The notes under the pieces are model-generated. The model was not told the DNA's origin and ran no database searches. It saw only the letters and a list, made by a program, of their open reading frames with translations. Below, piece after piece: positions 1 through 12,800 of a DNA stretch of 64,000 nucleotides (positions are counted from its first letter, which is position 1; each line of letters starts with the position of its first letter). Source of the stretch: Apostichopus japonicus (Eukaryota; Echinodermata; Holothuroidea; Aspidochirotida; Stichopodidae). Made by a program: the position numbers and the translations under genes. The stretch spans positions 6,031,501 through 6,095,500 of the forward strand of contig NC_092572.1 of NCBI RefSeq assembly GCF_037975245.1. The letters are read 5' to 3'.

Positions 1-718
1 TTCATCTCACAGACTCTTAGAGCAGTTTTTTGTAGAACAAATTCTCCCCAATCTGCATTTGGCTCTGGCCGGCACTGGTTTGAATCCCACTCTAGCACCT
101 TAACCCCTCCCCCACACCAAGAAGAAAAAAATAGATTTTTGAAGAATCAAGAAGATAAATTGACTGGGACTGAGTCACTCCAGCAGAAATGTAAGCAATC
201 TAGTCTAGGGTGATCAGTATTTCAAATGTAAACAAAAGTCCATAACGATCTTCCCTGCTTACAGCAAATATACTGTACCATCGGCCCTGTTTTTGGCCAA
301 AATGAGGCAGATTGAAAATCTGAATATTTGTAATGCTAGCCATACTGACTGCTCCTTTGCACAAACTCTAGATTAAACACACAGTGTACTATTTCAGTGT
401 TCAAGCCAAACTTGTCTACACACAGGAAAGTAGTGCTGGCCATTAGAGCACTTGTGCTTACAATCATATGGTGGCTGATCAATTCATTAGGTGCTATCAA
501 GGATGAATCCTATTGGCAGTACTTGGGGTTGTTTGTGCTATCAAGTAACAAGTTATTAATGCTCAAGTGAATGAGGACGACTGTTTAATCTATAGGCAGG
601 CTTGACCATCATGTCTATGGATGGTTGTGGCTTTCATTGATGATGTACAGCACAGTTCACACAGTTTTACTGAGAGGAAAAGGGACCAATCGTTACCACA
701 GGAGAAAATAACCCTCAC
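1..718. other. Intron sequence past exon 64, nothing recognised
   Basis: The last visible exon ends in a donor, so this is intron. I see no further VWC exon with proper splice sites. A cysteine-containing stretch near 640-690 on the minus strand (VKLCELCC) is preceded by TCAG but does not fit VWC spacing. Confidence 0.5.
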
Positions 719-836
719 CTGTCTCGTTAGATTTCTTGCCAATGGTGCAAACTGGGCAACAGACACCTTCCTCAAATGCTTGGTACTGTTGTGGACAATC
801 TTGACAAAGCTTTTCAGCACAAAATGGTTCTCCATA
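719..836 (-). CDS. Exon 64: second half of VWC domain 13
   Basis: 118 bp. [10 protein letters not shown] and GVCCPVC. Exons 62-64 total 393 bp, in frame. The GTGAGG donor shows that the gene continues past the left end of the window. Confidence 0.8.
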
Positions 837-3800
837 CTGAATGGACAAACACAGAAACATTAATAAAATGAATTTACAGAACTAGAAGCAAAGAAAAAGA
901 TGAGTTCTTCCAGTTATCAAGTTTTGGACAACAGTATATTGTAACAAGCAAAAAGAGAAGGAAACAGTGAAACACATTGCCTTGTCATAAACAGCCTTGG
1001 AGAAAATCTACTTGTACTACAAGTTCAATTGTAAATGATCTGGTGACAATAAACCAAAAATAAATCTCACAGTGTGAATTTTAGGTCACCAGAAAGTAAT
1101 CAGAAAAAAGAAAAGCAAAAAGAATTATCAATATTTCCCAGTCAAATAATTTACTCATGAGTAATGGGTCGATAGCTGTGTATACAATATCACAGTATTA
1201 AATACTTAACTTGAAACAGAAAGACCCATAAGTGGCAGCTGTTTTTAAATGTAACTACGTCCCCGACACCCAAGCTAGTGTAGCAACAGGTTTATGTGCA
1301 TTTTGCATATTCAAATGGCAGGTGATAAATTTTGGGCAAACCCATTTCTTTTTCCAAATGTAGGTTTTCAACTTCAGCAATGCCTGTTACGCTAAGTGTT
1401 ACTGCTTGAAACTCACAATACACTGGCATTCATAGCAGGGATCGCTGGTCGGATGAAAGATGGTTCCATTCCTGTAGATCTTGTTCTCGATGATGCACTT
1501 ATTTCTTCGGCAAATTGGACAACATCTTCCCTCCGGTGTGAATCGGTTTGACAAGGGGCATTCGAGTTCACGGCACACTATAGGTTCACAATCCCAGACA
1601 GAATTCTACAAGGAAGGGAAGACAAGAATGTTTTGATAACAGCTTACTTCTATAGCTCATAAATGTCTTTATCAAAACAAAAGAAGAAATTCTCTGATAT
1701 CTATTATAAGTATTAACTGTTTTTTCTAATCATTCTTTCATTCCTTAGATCAATTTGTTTGAATATTCATAAGTTTGACTTACCAGACAAGTGCACGTGT
1801 TGCAATCCTTCTCAATGATGCTACCATTTGCATACAAGTTATCATTATCCAGGCAGGGAGAGTAGTCGGCTATATGAAATATAAACAGTACACAGAATAA
1901 AGAGGCATTATACACTTGATATCCTTTCATTTTTTCCCCCTCCCCCTTCCTTTCCCCCATGGTCCAGCAACTGAAAAAAACCCTATCCCCATGAACAATA
2001 AACTGTTAGTTTTACACACAATAGAGGAAAAATGACCAGAGGACGATTACATTTCTAAACCAGCAAACAGTGGTTATTGTGTGACACTGTGGAGCACCAG
2101 AGATCAACTTATCCAGTATTGCGTCGCAAGATGCTATGCAAAAATGGTGAAATTGATATCCAAAGCTACAGATGTACTATGGCAAATTTGTAAGAATCAT
2201 AAACACTTCAGAGCTTTCAAAACTGTTACGGGAAATTGGAGCACTACATTATTCCCTGGTAGAGTGGAATAGGTTAATACTGTGTGTCTACCACATCTAG
2301 CCTGGCTGCATTATGCTGCAGCCCCCTCAGCATCCCATACTTTTGACACGGTACCTAAACAAGATGTTGCGACATTGACACAAACAAACTATCAAAACAA
2401 GCACATTGTGCACTTTATTTGACTCAAATGATAGATAATGCTGCCTCGCACACTTGGTAGAAAACCTAAATTTGTTTTGCGTCAAGACTTACATGGTTTA
2501 CATATAGGGCAGCAGTGGTCGTCTGACATCTCCTTAAATTCTGGTCTGCAATCCAGTCGAGGACAGCGAACTTTTTGGCAGTGGGTCAGTGACTCTGAAG
2601 TACAGCGACACTCTGTACACTTGTCTTCGAATGGGAAGAACACCTCATTGCTCTCTGCTACAGTGTTATTAACCCGGCATCCCTCACAGGCAGGACAGCA
2701 TTGTCCCGGGATTTCGATCGGATTTTCACAGTTGATTGGGCAGAGTGTTGTGTGTGTAATTATTAATGTATTCTGTGAGAAAAAGTCAAAGTTTAATATT
2801 TTACCAATTGCATCAAATATCACTGAGAGTTTAATTATATCTCTGTTCTTGACTGCTATTTACTATCAAGTCTTGGAAATTTAGAATTTCAAATATAATG
2901 ATGTGGAAACCTCATCCAAAATAAACATCTTTGTGGGTAGGCTGAGTGGATAAAGGTGGGGGCAATTGAAGCAATAAAACTTAACATATGTGTAGGTCTT
3001 CGATTCAATCCCTGGTCGGCCAATGTAAGGTGTTTTGTTTTTTCATCCAGGAGAAATTTTTGGTTTTCATTTAAAGTGGGCTTCCAAATGTTAAAAAATC
3101 CCAAATGAGGTACTTGGATAGCCACCTGCCCTTTAAGTGTCAGTTACAAGCCATTCCAATTCGACCATATGCATAATGTAAATGTGGCTGCTTAGGAGGA
3201 AAAGAGGGCAGTAAAGAGGAAACAGTTATTGAAGTTTGTTTTATACTTACTATGCATGTAAGAGCCAAGCATGGGTCTTCTGGATGATCCCATGTGTCTC
3301 CATGTTGGAATATCGCATTACTGTCATCAGCACAAGTATCACATACAGGACAGCATTCGCCATCCGGGACGACAGTTTGGGCACAAAATGTTGGTGCGCA
3401 CCGTGTACGGGTACATCTGATGGTACCATTCTAAATAAATATGAGATCAGTTTGTTCTGTTATATATGTGAGTTTATTTGATGCAATTAACAGAAGAAGA
3501 AGAAAAATTAAAATTCATTGCTAACGTTATACATGTTGTATTGCATACTGACAGCATTGGAAAACTGTTAAAAGAAAGAAAGAGTTTTGATTTATTTTTT
3601 ATTTGATTTAACTATCAAATTTGCTTCCGTGTTCATCTGTGAACATCAAGATAACAAGACATCTGAGATATTGAACAAACAATTATAAGCAAGGATAACA
3701 GTTTTTGATCCATACAACATTGACACAGGGTTCACAAATATCATACTCATCAATAAACTCCCATTGTGTAGTTTGTTGGATTTGTTATGTAATCAATTAG

Positions 3801-6800
3801 TGATCCATAGCACACTAACATAGGCTTTACAAGGATCATACTCCCATAGTGTAGTTTGTTCTATGTATTATGTAATCAAGTGATCCTTACCTCACAGATG
3901 CAGGATTTACAGGGATTTTCCTCAGAGAAGATGACTCCATTAGTGTAGTGTGGATTATTTTAATATTATATCAAGTGATCCTTACCTCACAGACACAGGA
4001 TTCACAAGGATCTTCCTCAGAGAAGATGACTCCATTAGTGTAGTATGGATTAGTTTAATATTATATCAAGTGATCCTTAACTCACAGACACAGGATTCAG
4101 ACAGATCTTCCTCAGAGAAGATCACTCCATTAGTGTAGTATGGATTAGTTTAATATTATATCAAGTGATCCTTAACTCACAGACACAGGATTCACAAGGA
4201 TCTTCCTCAGAGAAGATGACTCCATTAGTGTAGTATGGATTAGTTTAATATTATATCAAGTGATCCTTAACTCACAGACACAGGATTCACAAGGATCTTC
4301 CTCAGAGAAGATGACTCCATTAGTGTAGTATGGATTAGTTTAATATTATATCAAGTGATCCTTAACTCACAGACACAGGATTCAGACAGATCTTCCTCAG
4401 AGAAGATGACTCCATTAGTGTAGTATGGATTAGTTTAATATTATATCAAGTGATCCTTACCTCACAGACACAGGATTCACAAGGATCTTCCTCAGAGAAG
4501 ATCACTCCATTAGTGTAGTATGGATTAGTTTAATATTATATCAAGTGATCCTTACCTCACAGACACAGGATTCAGACAGATCTTCCTCAGAGATGATGAC
4601 TCCATTAGTGTAGTGTGGATTAGTTTAATGTTATATCAAGTGATTCTTACCTCACAGACACAGGATTCACAAGGATCTTCCTCAGAGAAGATGACTCCAT
4701 TAGTGTAGTATGGATTAGTTTAATATTATATCAAGTGATCCTTACCTCACAGACACAGGATTCAGACAGATCTTCCTCAGAGATGATGACTCCATTAGTG
4801 TAGTGTGGATTAGTTTAATGTTATATCAAGTGATTCTTACCTCACAGACACAGGATTCACAAGGATCTTCCTCAGAGAAGATGACTCCATTAGTGTAGCA
4901 GGGTTGTCACCACGCTGGGCAGTGCTACCCAGCTCTCAAAATTTCCGCCCGGTACTCAAGGTCAATTTCAGCCTTACTGCCCGGCACAAATTAGTCCACA
5001 GTACCGCCAATAAGTAACTTGGTAAAGATTAGCGCGATTCAGTGCAAAACGCAGCTTAACTATAATTAACCCCGCGGATCACTGTCACAAATTACCCGGC
5101 TCTAAAAATGGTCTGGTGACAACCCTGTAGTGTAGTTTGGATTAGTTTAATATTATATCAAGTGATCCTTACCTCACAGACACAGGATTCACACGGATCT
5201 TCCTCAGAGAAGATGACTCCATTCGTGTAGTGCATATGATTCAAGGTACAAATTGAGCAATCCTTACAGCAAGCTCCAGGTATGACTAAACCGTGTTCAC
5301 AGCTACTCTCGGGAGGGCAGGATTGAGGAGAGCACACCGTCACAGAGTCAATACATGTACAGTTCTGACAGGGCCGGCTTGGGTGAGTGAAAACCTCCCC
5401 ACTCTGGTACCTGGTACCATCAGGCAATGTACAGTGTGTATCTAAATAGATTAAGATAAGCACACAATGAGTTACACAATAGGAGGTACATGTACAGTGC
5501 TCACAGGGCCAGCTTGGGTGAGTGAAAACCTCCCCACTCTGGTACCTGGTACCATCAGGCAATGTACAGTGTGTATCTAAATAGATTAAGATAAGCACAC
5601 AATGAGTTACACAATAGGAGGTACATGTACAGTGCTCACAGGGCCAGCTTGGGTGAGTGTAAACCTCCCCACTCTGGTACCTGGTACCATCAGGCAATGC
5701 ACAGTGTGTATCTATATAGAGATAAGAACACACAATGAGTTACACAATAGGAGGTACATGTACCGTGCTCACAGGGCCGGCTTGGGTGAGTGAAAACCTC
5801 CCCACTCTGGTACCTGGTACCATCAGGCAATGCACAGTGTGTATCTATATAGATTAAGATAAGAACACACAATGAGTTACACAATAGGAGGTACATGTAC
5901 CGTGCTCACAGGGCCGGCTTGGGTGAGTGAAAACCTCCCCACTCTGGTACCTGGTACCATCAGGCATTGTACAGTGCGTATCTATAGAGATTAAGATAAG
6001 AACACACAATGAGTTACACAATAGGAGGTACATGTACAGTTCTGACAGGGCCGGCTTGGGTGAGTGAAAACCTCCTCACTCTGGTACCTGGTACCATCAG
6101 GCATTGTACAGTGTGTATCTATTCAGATTAAGACAAGAACACACAAGGAGTTACTCAGTAGGAAGTACATGGTTGAAGCTTCACTCTATCACTTGATCAA
6201 TATCTACAAATAATGAAAAGTTAAAACAAGCATATATTAATATTGTGTTAAGTTGAACATTGAGAAGCCCAAACAGATGTAAAAACAGCACCAAATGCAT
6301 CATACAACTGAGTGGTGTGTTGACATAAGTTATAGGTTTACCGTCATCAAAAGGTGTAATAAAGTTAAATCATTTTTATCATAAACAGAGGCTTTTATAC
6401 CTGCACATCTTGGGCAGCAATCACCAGTCAATGTTATTGTAGCTGTGCAGTCCAGAACGGGACATTGTTCCCTTTCCGTACAGGATACCGTGCCATTCTG
6501 TACAGAGACGAAGAGAGCATTAAACATGCCTGTACATACTCTTGTTGAAACTATACATAATAGTTTGTCCGCCAGACTACAAACAAAACTAAAATACCTA
6601 CAAATGCCACTGGACAATGGATAGAAGAACAAATGGGTCAAAAGGCCAGGGGTTGGGGTGGAGGGGAATGGGTAGGTGATAGAGAGAGAAAAGGGATGAG
6701 TAGGGGAGGGAGTGAAAGGAATGAATACACTGACCACTGAACTATGGACAGATAGGTCAAAATGCCAGGGCTCGGGGTGGGAGGGGCATAGCAGAGGGGA

Positions 6801-9800
6801 GAGAAAAGGAAGGAATACACCCACCACAGACAATAAAATAACCAAAGAAGATAACAATTAATTCTGTACCACATACGAAAGTGCTAAACAAACTGAATAA
6901 ATTGCTATATTTGTGCACTGAGGTATGAAGTATCAAGTCTACCATGTGAAATTGCATGTTTTGCTCACATTACAAATCAAATGGCCAAGTAGTTTTCTAA
7001 TAACAACTTATTGATCGTTAAGCACTTAGGATCACATTGCTAAACAAATTGGCTCTGAAGACATTTGGTACTAGCTATGGACTATAAAAAACTATATAAA
7101 AACACACCATAAAAATATATTCATACTTACAATGCAACTGCAAGTTTGGCAGGAGTCGTAGAGTGGGTTAAAATATGCACCATTCTCAACTATCTGGCCT
7201 CTGTATAAACAATCTGGAATGTATAACCACAAACAATAAGTTTAGTAATTAACAATAAATACATTTATATTTAATTCCTTTCACTTCTGCTTTGATTTAT
7301 CTGTCTATATCTGCTTCAGTATGAGTTGTAATGGAAGTAACAGTAAGAAATGTGGTGATCATACCAAACGTTACTAACATCAATTAATTTCTGCCTTATT
7401 GTGTGTATGCTAGAATTCTGCAGTTCTATGTTCAGGGATGAGCCTGGGTTAAAAAAAAAAAAACACTGAACTTTGCAAAAATTGCAGTATAGGCTCCAGT
7501 TTGCGTATGCTACAGTGTGTTAGGATAATAGTTTTTTTGTACCCGAGGTAGAAAAGAAATCACGGATATGCCGCGAATTTGGGGAAAAAGCCCATGCATG
7601 TATGTTACAAAGGCGCCATGTCCACTCTTCTTGACTGTGACTTATTAGTCCAGAAATTCTATGCAAATAGAATAGTTTAGATTGAATAGTTTCCAAAGGT
7701 GTGTCATAGGTAACAAATTCTGAATACAAAAAAGTACTAGCTTGTATGGAAATCTGTTGTGGTTGACAGATACTCAATGGTAAAACCCTTGTGCTAAATG
7801 GTCAGAGGAAGCACTGGAAGCACTACCTGCCAAGTTAAGGTGTTGAAGGTGAAGGCATTGGCCTTCGTTGCAAAATGTGACTTCTGTTGCAAGGCCTTAG
7901 TAGCAAATGATGAAATACTGAGCTGGAGGTAATTTATGCCCCAATCCTTCCTGCTCCCTCCCTTCAACTCCCCCCCCCCCCAAACCCCACTCCAAGCTTG
8001 AGGATAATTGTTCCTACCATCACAAATAGGACAGCATGCATCTTCTGGTTGGTAAGGGTTGGTACACTTGGTTGCACAGCTGATGGGTTCACACACAACG
8101 TAGGAATCGATACATCGGCAATCCTCACATTCATTGTAAGCTGACTGGAAGATTGCTGAGTTGTGATATCCAACACCATTATAATAACAACCTGTGAAAG
8201 GAGAAAGCCAATGACAGGATATCAATGTTTCTTCCTTAGCAGATTCATGACTTAAGTCACTGTGTGAAAAAGAAAACCGGCAAGCATGCAGCTTCAGATA
8301 TCCTGCTCAGCTAGAATGAATCAATATATCAAACAATAGGGGTTGTCTCTGAACACTTGCAGTGACTATTGTGCCAAACTGTGGGACACAATAGATTTTG
8401 TCCTACACAGCTTGGCTGCAAGATGCTGCAGCCTGTTAAGCATCCTTTGAGTTTGACACAGTGGCCACGTGAAGATTAACAGAAATATAATAATTTAACA
8501 AGTTACTCTACCAGCAGGAAGCATCACACTGAAAACACCTGAAACTGTATAGTCCAGTCAAATTATAAAATACCTAGAACAAATTGCTTCAGAAGGTTTT
8601 TTTGCTTTGAATGGTTCATTGGACCCCACTGAACCTCATATCGAAAGTTATCTCAAAGTTACCCACCCTAAGTGCCCTAATTTGCATAAATTCAAGATGG
8701 CCGCCATGTCAGAATTCAATGTACAGCAAACTTTTTTCTGGGTGGTTTTAGGGCCCATAAATGTATTGCCAACAGATAGGAATGTGATATCAATCTATCA
8801 AATAAGGCGAATTCCGTCATGATATGACGTCACTATGACGTAGTATTACGTCATGTGATGACGTAGTCCCTGATTTTTACTGAAAATAGACATTTTGTAC
8901 CTTGTTATTGTAATTCCCTGTATAATTTGGTTTTGATTGCTGTTTCTTTAGCCCTAGAACACTCTTTGGGACCAAATACTTAGTCCAATAAACCAGCTGC
9001 ACTACTTGGCTCAGCCCCCGTGAGTTACATGTCCGTGTCCTCCTCAGTCACGTCAATAGCTGTGCTATTGGAACAGGCATCACCACGACATTCACCACAG
9101 GCATTTGTACATTTCAGGCCTTGCTTTCTGCAGCTGCATCTGTTTGTGGAGCAGTCCCCTTTACACTAGCACCTTATCAACTTGAGAATATTGTCAGGGG
9201 CAGGCTGACAGTCCATTGTTCTAGGCATAAGTTTGCCCTGCAGATCATCCTGCCATCCCCAATCTACTGCCCTCAATGCACAGTCCTCATCCTTTGACAT
9301 CCAACATTTAGCTTGGTAAAAGGCTCGATATATGTGGTACATTCCGGCATCCAGTGTGGGTGGAAGATTTTGTATCTCTACGCTGGAAGCACACCTCACT
9401 ACTTTGTCCTTGAACTTCTTATCCTCAGTGAATCTAAGGACTCTGTGTTCTTGCCTCCGTATAATTCTACTAGGACCTTCTTCCCCGAGGTTTTCATCTC
9501 CTCACGAGTGGAACAATACAACACTTGCTCCAGCTGCTTTGCAAACGAAGTGTTTGACATCGCCTTTTTGAGAGGTAGTCCGTTACCAATCCCGTACAAT
9601 CTCGAAGTTGTGTCACAACCTCCAATGGCATGGATGATGGGCAACAGGTAGCACAGCTTTTCACCCAGAGAAGTCTGCAAAGCATTGATCTGCCACTCTC
9701 TAATTTTAGTGTTTTTATCTGGTTTCACTGCTTTGTCCGATCGAAATGTCAATTCATCCATGTCCTCTTCAGCATGGTGACAAATTAACATTAGAAGGTT

Positions 9801-12800
9801 GGTGTCTTCTTCGATAACATGTGTAGCACCAATTTTTGCGCACTTCACCCCAGTCAATGCAATCAAAAGATCAGCGTCACCTTTGGAGTGCAATGTTTTG
9901 ATACCCTGGGTTTGGAGTTTTTCAGACAGGAAATTGATGAATTTCTACTTATTTTCGACGTTTGCCAAAAAGTGTTCCTTTTTCGACTTTAGCGCCATGC
10001 TGCCAGTGAAGAACACCTGTGGACCAACTGCACCCTTTGATCGCCTGAGATGAGTCAAATATTTTGTGGAGCTGTCCGTTTCATATCCATCGAAAACGAC
10101 AATTGGATTTGCAAACGTGTTCACATACTTGACGTACGTAGAAGCTATGGAGTCAAACGTTTCACCCCTTTTCCAGGGAAATCTATGTAAAAGAGAACCT
10201 CCATCGAGGACACGGTACACTGGTTTGCTGTCACGCGTCTGCTGGACTTCATTTGATGAAGTGGACGGTGGCGCATCAGCCAGTTGTGGCTTGTTTGCTT
10301 GGCGGAGAAGACCGTGTTTATCAAACAATGCTGTCGGTTGCGCAGAAAGTTCATATTTCAATAGATCGTCCAAGCTATAGTCACTGTTGTTAGCTAGAAT
10401 TAGCAGCCTCTGAGAGAGAAGCTGAGGGTCAATTTTCAGTTTTTCGCCATCCACAACCAGCTGTTTCAGTCCCATTCTTTCTATTTGTTCCTTCCTTCTG
10501 AAGACAAAGTCAAATGCGTTTTGTCCCATCATTTTGTCCAAGATAGCTTCTCCGACTTTCCTTGCTTCTGTGGGTTACACGAGGCACTTGCAGTCACGCC
10601 AGTGGCTACGCTGTGCAATGCTCCTTCTGACACGAATGGATTGTAGTCATTGAGGTACTGGAAGATCTCGCAAGTGTCTTTATGATCGCGTTCCTTCCGT
10701 GCAACAAAAAGGTACTTATGCTGATCACTAGTACTGTATGTTGCACCTGTACGTTCCTGCATCGATTCATTGATGTCAGCACAGGCGGGCATTGCAAGAA
10801 GCCAGCGTCAATTACTAGCGTAATACTGAAGAAGAATTTGTGTGACTGAATTTCCCGAAAGTTTGCCTGCTGGTTTGTTAGAAATGATCTCCCTTACCAG
10901 GTCCGTTACGGGAACTTGGATAATACCTACCCCACAAGGAATTTTCAGTAAAAATCAGGGACTACGTCATCACATGACGTAATACTACGTCATAGTGACG
11001 TCATATCATGACGGGATTAGCCTTATTTGATAGATTGATATCACATTCCTATCTGTTGGCAATACATTTATGGGCCCTAAAACCACCCAGAAAAAAGTTT
11101 GCTGTACATTGAGTTCTGACATGGCGGCCATCTTGAATTTATGCAAATTAGGGCCCTTAGGGGGGTAACTTTGAGATAACTTTTGATATGATGTAGAGGG
11201 GACTCTAGGGAACTATTTAAAACAAAAAAACCTTCTGAAGCAATTTGTTCTAGGTTCGGCCATATTCAGCATAGTTTGACTGGACTAGTATTCACTGGCA
11301 AACAGCTGTCTGAAATATGTGGACAAAGATGAACTTATTGCCACTGCCCGCTATATTCCCATATGGGAATTGCACAATAGCTGTGATGTAATACCATCCC
11401 ATATCCGTCCACTATTTAAGTGTTACTGTTGTATTAAACGCTATCGGTTGATTATTAATTTTTTTAAATTGTATGTTGGCTTCACGTTCGTGAGATATAT
11501 GCTTATTTTTTTATCTTTTTTAACTTGCATGTTTTCTTTTCTTTTGTCGAATAAATATATGACTAGACAGAAAATGGTTTTCATATCAAGTTGGTTTGCA
11601 ACCTCAACCATACTGTTCATCCCACATGCAACACTGATGAATAAGGGTACACTTTCAGATTATCATGATAAATAGTAACTCAATATATACAGCAGACTAC
11701 TACTATTGAGAGGGTGTTTATTTATCCTATTATTAACAACTATGCCTATCCTATTATCCTATCCTATCCTATCCAACTATCCTATTATTAACTTGCCCAT
11801 TGCAAGCAATGACAAAATGACACACTGTCTGACAATACTGGGACAGACCTACAGCCAAGCCGACTCGACCGTCGCCATGCAGAAGATGGTGGCAAGTCAG
11901 GCAGTGTGTGTGTGTGTGCGGACCTAAGACTTCCACTGACCATGATTTTGACAGTTTTAAGTCGAGTCAGCATCGGTCAGGAACACTGAGCAGATGTAAT
12001 GTTCTGACCGGCAGTCAGCAGTGTGCTGCGGTTCACAAACTAAAATGTCCAGTCTTAACAAATGTATGGAATCACAGGAAATTAATTTTACATGGGACCT
12101 AAATGAGCACTGGATTTAACAGAAAGCCTGCAGTCTTTATGTACATTCGGTGTGCAGGCTGGTGGGGGGGGTGTGGGGGATGGTCCCTGACCATGTACTT
12201 GCCTTGAAATAGAAATGAACTTACCTAAGCAGTCAGGGCAGCATTCACCCTCAATGTACACCGAAGGTGAGATGTTTGCGGAGAAGCGGGATGCTGGACA
12301 GACTGTATTACACTCTTCACGCACACACTGGACTACTCCGCCCTCCTGAATTAAACATAAAAGACAAGAGAGGAGGACTGTAAGATACTTAACCACATGT
12401 ACAACTTTAAAAAGGAATGAAATCTATCCTGTTTTCTGATACCTTTTAAAAATAATAGACAGGTACTTTATTAAAAGAAAGTCACTTATATCCTTAATGC
12501 CATCAAAGGGTGCCCCTTTAATTAAATTTGATAGTGTTCTAAACGATTAAAGACACACTTCTATCAGTATAGGTTGAATTTCTATAAAACCTTCCAACTG
12601 TTGTGAAATTATCCTTTTAAGCTACTCAGATTCATCAACTGGACTAAATCAGGCATGTGCTTAGGATTATTAGAGTGGGGAGCCGATTGGGGCAGTAGTG
12701 TGATCCACATTCTAGGGGAAGGGTCTAAAGGATGGGGGTGTCCCCCTCCCATCTGGAAAATTCAACAAATGAAGTAATCGTTAGATGGCAAATGGTGCTA

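Larger units (their letters stand above)
8550..11287 (-). mobile_element. Academ-like DNA transposon (decayed)
   Basis: 2.74-kb element with long terminal inverted repeats: 8550-8887 and 10941-11287, ~90% identical by eye, tips TAGTCCAGTCAAA. A GTA trinucleotide flanks both ends (8547-8549, 11288-11290), consistent with a 3-bp target duplication. The interior holds the remnant of an XPG/FEN1-like nuclease with a C-terminal CXC zinc-finger motif. Long TIRs, a 3-bp duplication and an XPG nuclease are what is described for the Academ superfamily; I see no Academ DDE transposase, so this looks like an internal-deletion derivative. The element lies in a 4-kb intron between exons 55 and 56. Confidence 0.7.

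Noticed and set aside
1-120. B-box-like GGTTTGAATCC near position 77
   Set aside because: No A box at the right distance and no SINE body matched; could be chance.
610-700. Possible additional VWC exon (VKLCELCC) after exon 64
   Set aside because: Cysteine spacing does not match VWC and no convincing donor closes it.
3876-5257. CRISPR-like array (regular 95-bp repeats)
   Set aside because: There are no unique spacers; the whole unit repeats, and it is derived from an exon-intron border in a eukaryotic gene.
9313-9651. Open plus-strand frames opposite the transposon gene (also 9799-10053 and 10066-10380)
   Set aside because: They are antisense shadows of the XPG-like coding pieces and contain no recognisable domain.
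11319-11675. 118-codon plus-strand frame with hydrophobic stretches
   Set aside because: Composition follows AT-rich DNA, no homology recognised, no splice or expression context.
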